Assembly (NCBI RefSeq): GCF_024138145.1
Contig: NZ_CP099997.1
Span: forward strand, 2,232,001-2,296,000
Length of the DNA: 64,000 nt
Source: Natronosalvus halobius
GTDB taxonomy: Archaea; Halobacteriota; Halobacteria; Halobacteriales; Natrialbaceae
Reading direction: 5' to 3'
Under the pieces are notes generated by a model, which saw only the letters and a program-made list of their open reading frames with translations, searched no databases and was not told where the DNA came from. The translations under genes and the position numbers were made by a program. Numbering within the stretch: the first letter of the stretch is position 1; every line of letters starts with the position of its first letter. Positions 59,781-64,000 of the stretch are shown here, piece after piece.

Positions 59781-60422
59781 ATGACGACCGACGACCCTGA
59801 CTCTGACCCTAACCCTGATCCTGGCTCCTCGAGCGACCGCGGAGCCGCCACCGACGTCGACCGCGAGGAGTACCGCCGGGCACTCGAGGAAAAACGCGCG
59901 GAGAAGGACCAATTCTTCGCCGATCACCCCCAGTCGCCGATCCCACCCGAGGACCGCGAGGACTTCGACGGCCTTGGGTACTTCGAACCGGACCTCGAGT
60001 ACCGGGTGAAAGCGACGGTCGACCTGGAGGAAGACCCCGAGGCCGACCCCGTCGCGATGGAGACGACCGCTGGACGCGAAGTGCGCTACCTCCGGGTCGC
60101 AACCCTCACGTTCGACCTCGATCGGGGGGATCCGGACCTCGCGGGGGGAAGGTACGAACTCGCGGCCTATAGTCAGGACGGGCGCATCGACGAACTGTTC
60201 GTCCCGTTCCGGGACAAGACGACGGGCCAGCAGAGTTACCGCGGCGGCCGGTACATGGAACTCGACGTCGACGGCGACCTCGAGGACGGACAGGCCCTCG
60301 TCGTCGACTTCAACCTCGCGTACTCGCCGTTCTGTGCGTTCAGCGAGACGTTCGACTGTCCGCTTCCGCCCGAGGAGAACTGGCTCGATGTGGCGATTCC
60401 GGCGGGTGAGAAGACGTACTGA
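59781..60422 (+). CDS. DUF1684 family protein
   Basis: The 213-residue soluble protein has an N-terminal Asp/Pro/Ser stretch made by a hexamer-like repeat (GACCCTGACTCT...). The conserved DUF1684 body reads LEEKRAEKDQFFADHPQSPI early and LFVPFRDKTTGQQSYRGGRY, VDFNLAYSPFCAFSETFDCP and PPEENWLDVAIPAGEK late. DUF1684 proteins are of unknown function; the C-terminal Cys and acidic residues are invariant in the family as I know it. Start ATG 59781. Confidence 0.88.
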   Translation: MTTDDPDSDPNPDPGSSSDRGAATDVDREEYRRALEEKRAEKDQFFADHPQSPIPPEDREDFDGLGYFEPDLEYRVKATVDLEEDPEADPVAMETTAGREVRYLRVATLTFDLDRGDPDLAGGRYELAAYSQDGRIDELFVPFRDKTTGQQSYRGGRYMELDVDGDLEDGQALVVDFNLAYSPFCAFSETFDCPLPPEENWLDVAIPAGEKTY

Positions 60423-60502
60423 GAGGCGAGGAGAAAGTGGACTGAGAGGCGGGGAGAAAGTGGACTGAGAGGCGAGGAGAAAGTGGACTGAGAGGCGAGG
60501 AA
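60420..60502. repeat. 23-bp tandem repeat, 3.6 copies
   Basis: Units TGAGAGGCGAGGAGAAAGTG and GAC start at 60420, 60443, 60466 and 60489; the first includes the DUF1684 stop codon. One unit has a single-base change. It fills the gap to the convergent methyltransferase gene. Confidence 0.95.
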
Positions 60503-60529
60503 AATCGTACTAAGCGGGAATCGACGACG

Positions 60530-61210
60530 TCAGGGCGCGACGCCCACCGTCAAGAGCGTCCCGTACTCCCGGTACCGTTCGACCATGTCCTCGCGCGTCT
60601 CCCAGTCGTCGGTAGGGAAAGCGCTCTCGTCCGGAATCTCGGTCTCGCGATCCGGAATCGAGTCCTGTTCGGCGACGTACAGCCCCGCCTCCTGGAAGGC
60701 CTCCCGGTACTGGTCGCGACTCCAGCGGGTCATCTCCACCGAGATGGTGTCCTGCCAGCCGTGTGAGTGGACGTTCTCCTCGTAGTAGTTCACGGCGCAG
60801 TAGAAGGTCCCGCCCGGGCGAAGCACGCGAGCGACCTCCGCGAGCGCCTCGTGAGGGTCGGCGGCGTAGTAGAACGCCTCCATCGTCCAGACGTGGTCGA
60901 CGCTATCGTCGGCGAACGGGAGGAATCCGAAGTCGCCGACGACGTAGCCGACGCGCGAATCGTCGGTGTAGCTCGCGGCATTGCGGGCCATCTCGGGTGC
61001 GCCGTCCAGACCGTAAACCGCTCCGGCATCGTTCGTCTCCTGGAGGGCGCGTCCGGCGTAGCCGCTGCCACATCCCAGGTCGAGAACGGTGTCGCCTGCT
61101 TCGACCGGCATCCGCGCAAGCGCGTGCTTCGCCGTGTGCCAATGGCGTGTCTCCATACCCTTGTCTCGACCGTCGGTCGCCCACTCGTCGAATTCCTCGC
61201 GAACGCTCAT
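60530..61210 (-). CDS. Class I SAM-dependent methyltransferase
   Basis: The 226-residue protein has motif I VLDLGCGSGYAGRAL at about residues 42-56, the acidic strand YGLDGAPEM, and RVLRPGGTFYCAVNYYEENV in the middle. This is the UbiE/methyltransf_11 pattern of small-molecule methyltransferases. The acceptor is unknown. Start 61210 (MSVREEFDEWATDGR) is chosen because the longer frame carries no homologous sequence. One of the two iron-box-like palindromes lies 73 bases upstream, so it may be iron-regulated with the transporter. Confidence 0.9.
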   Translation of the reverse strand: MSVREEFDEWATDGRDKGMETRHWHTAKHALARMPVEAGDTVLDLGCGSGYAGRALQETNDAGAVYGLDGAPEMARNAASYTDDSRVGYVVGDFGFLPFADDSVDHVWTMEAFYYAADPHEALAEVARVLRPGGTFYCAVNYYEENVHSHGWQDTISVEMTRWSRDQYREAFQEAGLYVAEQDSIPDRETEIPDESAFPTDDWETREDMVERYREYGTLLTVGVAP

Positions 61211-61282
61211 GATACTATTCGAGCGCGAGTGACGAAAGGTACTTTCGGTTGCCGCCCCGACCGCGTCCGGACCGACACACTC

Positions 61283-61298
61283 TTTAGGTCGTCCTAAA
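61283..61298. promoter_or_regulatory. Iron-box-like palindrome 1
   Basis: TTTAGGTCGTCCTAAA: two perfect 6-bp arms around TCGT, the layout of DtxR/SirR/Idr-type iron-dependent repressor sites (TTAGG...CCTAA). It lies between the methyltransferase and the iron transporter, nearer the former. Confidence 0.7.
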
Positions 61299-61412
61299 TA
61301 GATGCACGTGGAGGGATTTAGGCCAGCCAAAACCCGTGGGCATCGGGCGATGGTTCGTCGACGAGCCACTGCCAGCCCTCCGTTCTCACGTTTTCGACGG
61401 ACGATACCGACA

Positions 61413-61420
61413 GGTATTTG
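61413..61420 (+). promoter_or_regulatory. TATA-like element of the iron-binding protein gene
   Basis: GGTATTTG lies 27-34 bases before ATG 61447 and directly before iron box 2. Confidence 0.5.
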
Positions 61421-61423
61421 TGC

Positions 61424-61439
61424 TTTAGGTCAACCTAAA
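61424..61439. promoter_or_regulatory. Iron-box-like palindrome 2
   Basis: TTTAGGTCAACCTAAA: the same 6-bp arms around TCAA as palindrome 1, placed between TATA and ATG 61447, where a bound repressor would stop transcription when iron is plentiful. Confidence 0.75.
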
Positions 61440-61446
61440 ATTACGT

Positions 61447-62658
61447 ATGGCAACGCACGACCGCGACGACTCGCTGGATACCGACCGCCGTCGACTCCTC
61501 GCTGGTTCCGGCCTCGCCGTCACCGGGCTTGCCGGGCTGGCCGGCTGCCTCGGCGGAGGGGACGATGGTAACGGTGACGGAAGCGACGGCAACGGAAGCG
61601 ACGGCAACGGAAGCGACGGTAACAGTGATGGAAACGACGGCAACGGTGACGAAAGCAACTCCTCCAACCCCGATGGCGAACCAGTCACCGCCGAGGGAAC
61701 GTCCTGGGACGACCTCCCCGACCTCGAGGGCTCGCTCACCATTTACTCCGGCCGAAAGGAATCGCAGATCGATCCCGTGCTCCGGGACATCGAAGACTAC
61801 TACGACGACCTCACCGTCGAAATCCGTTACGACGACAACGAGACTCACCTGAGCACCATTCTCGAGGAAGGCGAGAACAGCCCGGCCGACATCTTCTACA
61901 CCCAGGATTCCGGTACGCTGGGCGCGCTCGCGAACGAGGGACGAACGACGTCACTGCCGGACGACATCATCGACACCGTTCCCGACGCGTGGCGCGACCC
62001 GGACGGCACCTGGACCGGCGTCTCTGGACGCGTTCGCTGTATCGCCTACAATACGGACACGTGGAGCCCCAGCGACCTGCCGACGGACATCTTCGCGTAC
62101 CCCGACGACGAGCGGTTCCAGGACGAGATGGGGTGGCGCGTCGACTCCGGATCGTTCCTCGCGTGGGTCCGCGCGCTCATGATCGAACATGGCGAGGAGA
62201 CCACCCGCGAGTACCTCACGGACATGGAGGACGCGGGCGTCACCGGCTACGAGGGCGGATCGACGACTCCTGAGGCGATCACCACCGGCGAGGTTACCGT
62301 CGGCTTCGTCAACCACTACTATGTCGGCCGGCTGATGAGCGACCAGCCTGACGCCCCGATCAACGTCACCTACACCGACGGCGACCTCGGGTCGCTGTTC
62401 AACGTCTCCGGGACTGCCGTCCTCGACAGCAGCGACGAACAGACCCTCGCCACGAACTTCATCCGCCACCTCCTGGGCGACGAGGGCCAGCAATTCTTCG
62501 TCGAGACGAACAAGGAGTACGCCGTCATCCCCGGCGTCGACTACGTCCACGATCAAGTACCGCCGCTCGACGAGATCAACTACCCCGACTTCGACCTGAA
62601 CCAGCTCGCCGACATCGAGCCCGCCGTCGACCTCCTCCGCGAGGTCGGCATCCGGTAA
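61447..62658 (+). CDS. Iron(III) ABC transporter substrate-binding lipoprotein
   Basis: The 403-residue protein has a Tat signal (TDRRRLLAGSGLAVTGLAGL) and lipobox Cys34 (LAGC), then a linker of Gly-Asp-Asn-Ser repeats. The body is a class II periplasmic-binding fold: SLTIYSGRKESQIDPVL at the start of the domain, DIFYTQDSGTLGALA, and VGFVNHYYVGRL late, with the paired Tyr residues (HYY) typical of Fbp/FutA-type iron binding. Captures ferric iron outside the cell for the permease that follows. Iron box 2 lies before its start codon. The permease gene follows after about 280 bases. Confidence 0.93.
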   Translation: MATHDRDDSLDTDRRRLLAGSGLAVTGLAGLAGCLGGGDDGNGDGSDGNGSDGNGSDGNSDGNDGNGDESNSSNPDGEPVTAEGTSWDDLPDLEGSLTIYSGRKESQIDPVLRDIEDYYDDLTVEIRYDDNETHLSTILEEGENSPADIFYTQDSGTLGALANEGRTTSLPDDIIDTVPDAWRDPDGTWTGVSGRVRCIAYNTDTWSPSDLPTDIFAYPDDERFQDEMGWRVDSGSFLAWVRALMIEHGEETTREYLTDMEDAGVTGYEGGSTTPEAITTGEVTVGFVNHYYVGRLMSDQPDAPINVTYTDGDLGSLFNVSGTAVLDSSDEQTLATNFIRHLLGDEGQQFFVETNKEYAVIPGVDYVHDQVPPLDEINYPDFDLNQLADIEPAVDLLREVGIR

Positions 62659-62939
62659 ACCGACAGCGACCACGAGCACTCGAAGGCGAGCGCCCGTCGC
62701 TCACTCGAGACGGGAACGCAAGCGTCCGGCCCGCCGACTCGACCGGCACGTCCCATAGCACGCCGCCGGTTTCGGCGCGTCGTCCTGCCGGGTCTCGATG
62801 CCTCCGGATTCAATTCGATCCGGTTCGACCCGTCTCGCGTATCACAGCGTCGAACGATGTCCCCCCTTCCGAAACCCTTTACAGCATACTCTGGCAATTT
62901 TCGAGTAGCGAAACGTACTGTCTGCGGCCCCGCCACACC
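62659..62939. other. Gap between iron-binding protein and permease genes
   Basis: 280 bases without a gene. A TATA-like TTTACAGCATA near 62879 may give the permease a second promoter. Confidence 0.4.
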
Positions 62940-64000
62940 ATGAGCGACCAACCAGTCTCCGAACCTGCCCGACCGGGAGCCGCCAGACCGCTCGGATTGA
63001 CCCTCCTGAGCGGGGCCATCGCCGCCCTGATGGTCTTTCCGCTCACCTGGCTCCTCTATCGGGCCAGCGGGGTCGAGTTCGAACGCGCCTACGGGATCGT
63101 CGTCCGCCCGCGCACTCTCGAAATTCTCACCAACAGCGTCCTGTTGATGGTCGGCGTGACCCTTCTCTCAGTGTTCATCGCCGTCCCGCTCGCCGTGTTG
63201 ACCGTCCGGACGGACCTCCCCTACCGTCGGTTCTGGACGGTCGTCGTCGCCCTCCCGCTGGCCGTCCCCAGCTACATTGGCGCCTTCGCGTTCGTCTCCG
63301 TCTTCCGACCCCGCGGAATCGTTCAGGGATGGCTCGAGCCACTCGGCGTCCAGGAACTGCCGAGCATCTACGGCCTCCCGGGTGCCATCGTCATCATCGC
63401 CCTCTACACCTACCCCTACGTCTACGTCACGACGCGAGCGGCCCTGATCCGGCTGGACACGACGCTCGTCGACGCCGCGCGAACGCTCGAGCACGACCGC
63501 CTGGCGGCGTTCCGGCGCGTGACCCTCCCCCAGATTCGCCCGGCGATCGTCGCCGGTGCCCTGCTCGTCGCCCTCTACGCCGTCTCCGACTTCGGCACTC
63601 CCGCGTTCCTCCAGGCGGAAGTCTACACGCGACAGATCTACCTCGAGCACCGGAGCCTCGGCGGAGCAGACTACGCCGCGTTCCTCTCGCTGCAGTTGAT
63701 CGTCATCACGGTCTTCATCCTGGCCGTCGAGTCCCGGGTGCGCGGGAGCGAGACGATTCACACCTCCGGTGCTGCCGGCAGGACCGACGACCGCATCCGC
63801 CTCGGCCGCCTCAAATATCCGGCGACGCTCGCCTGCGGGCTCCTCGGGTTCGTGACGCTGGCGATGCCGATCCTGATCTACCTCTCGTGGCTCTCGACGA
63901 GCCAGAGCGACGTCCCAGAGAGCTTCACGTTCCAGTGGGTGTACGTCTGGAATTCGGTGCAGGTGGCTGGACTGGCGGCGGTCGTAGCCGCCCTCTTCGC
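62940..64000 (+). CDS. Iron(III) ABC transporter permease, 3' end missing
   Basis: The frame runs from ATG 62940 to the window end without a stop (353 codons seen). Hydrophobic segments recur through it (LTLLSGAIAALMVFPLTWLL, SVLLMVGVTLLSVFIAVPLA, VVALPLAVPSYIGAFAFV and others). The cytoplasmic coupling loop is DAARTLEHDRLAAFRRVTLP, the EAA motif of FbpB-type permeases. Such permeases are double-length (about 500-560 residues) with a second half like the first; the second half begins near the window end (YPATLACGLLGFVTLAMPI). It works with the binding protein just upstream; an ATPase gene is expected beyond the edge. Confidence 0.92.
   Translation, partial: MSDQPVSEPARPGAARPLGLTLLSGAIAALMVFPLTWLLYRASGVEFERAYGIVVRPRTLEILTNSVLLMVGVTLLSVFIAVPLAVLTVRTDLPYRRFWTVVVALPLAVPSYIGAFAFVSVFRPRGIVQGWLEPLGVQELPSIYGLPGAIVIIALYTYPYVYVTTRAALIRLDTTLVDAARTLEHDRLAAFRRVTLPQIRPAIVAGALLVALYAVSDFGTPAFLQAEVYTRQIYLEHRSLGGADYAAFLSLQLIVITVFILAVESRVRGSETIHTSGAAGRTDDRIRLGRLKYPATLACGLLGFVTLAMPILIYLSWLSTSQSDVPESFTFQWVYVWNSVQVAGLAAVVAALF

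Overview
The window is chromosome-like DNA from a halophilic archaeon (class Halobacteria, probably Natrialbales-like; genus not assignable from the sequence). Signs are the high GC content, strongly acidic proteins, leaderless genes with TATA boxes about 25-30 bases before the start codon, Tat lipoproteins with Gly/Asn/Asp-rich linkers, and haloarchaeal families (HalX, HalOD1, Bat-type HTH, DUF7344/DUF7504-like, LWR-salt, TrmY, Ahb heme pathway).

Layout. 1-4.0 kb: 3' part of a glutamine amidotransferase, a two-domain multicopper oxidase and an Hdr-like membrane Fe-S oxidoreductase. 4.2-13.5 kb: a Cmi4-like protein, a Cas4-like protein that seems to lack its catalytic E-x-K, Sua5, a FAD/Rieske oxidoreductase, a HAD phosphatase, Hel308 coupled to the KEOPS subunit Cgi121, and a DUF92 membrane protein. 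13.8-22.5 kb: a signalling region (DUF7504-like HTH protein, HalX response regulator, double-domain KaiC-like ATPase, PAS histidine kinase, DUF7344-like HTH-membrane protein) bracketed by a short cis-prenyltransferase paralogue and a full UppS. 22.7-29.8 kb: a DUF5778-like protein, a NUDIX hydrolase, a heme cluster (fused siroheme decarboxylase, precorrin-2 dehydrogenase, glutamyl-tRNA reductase), pterin dehydratase, LWR-salt protein, Ste24 protease and PadR. 29.8-36.8 kb: two membrane histidine kinases, then purine genes (a PurN/AICAR-transformylase fusion and PurB). 36.8-42.8 kb: a JAMM peptidase coupled to a cobalamin-binding-like protein, NUDIX, PadR, DUF4397, Bat-like HTH and HalOD1 proteins. 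43-50.1 kb: a FAD amine oxidase and an ornithine cyclodeaminase-family enzyme beside a complete branched-chain amino-acid (Liv) ABC transporter operon. 50.5-55.0 kb: a visibly A+T-richer island next to tRNA-Pro(CGG), carrying a single-chain Type IIG restriction-modification enzyme and a truncated partner gene. 55-64 kb: P-loop kinase, TrmY, homoserine kinase, MFS transporter, small membrane proteins, DUF1684, a methyltransferase, and an iron ABC transporter behind palindromic iron-box-like operators; its permease runs off the end.

Three things stand out. The restriction-modification island has three copies of the tRNA-Pro 3' end, and one of them truncates the second island gene. The KaiC/HalX/histidine-kinase operon contains twelve perfect copies of a 7-bp repeat between its first two genes. 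Unrelated short tandem repeats sit in many intergenic gaps. Several enzymes depart from family norms in ways that can be tested: the Cas4-like protein, the short UppS paralogue, the PurN-PurH fusion lacking IMP cyclohydrolase, and the DUF4397 protein lacking a secretion signal.
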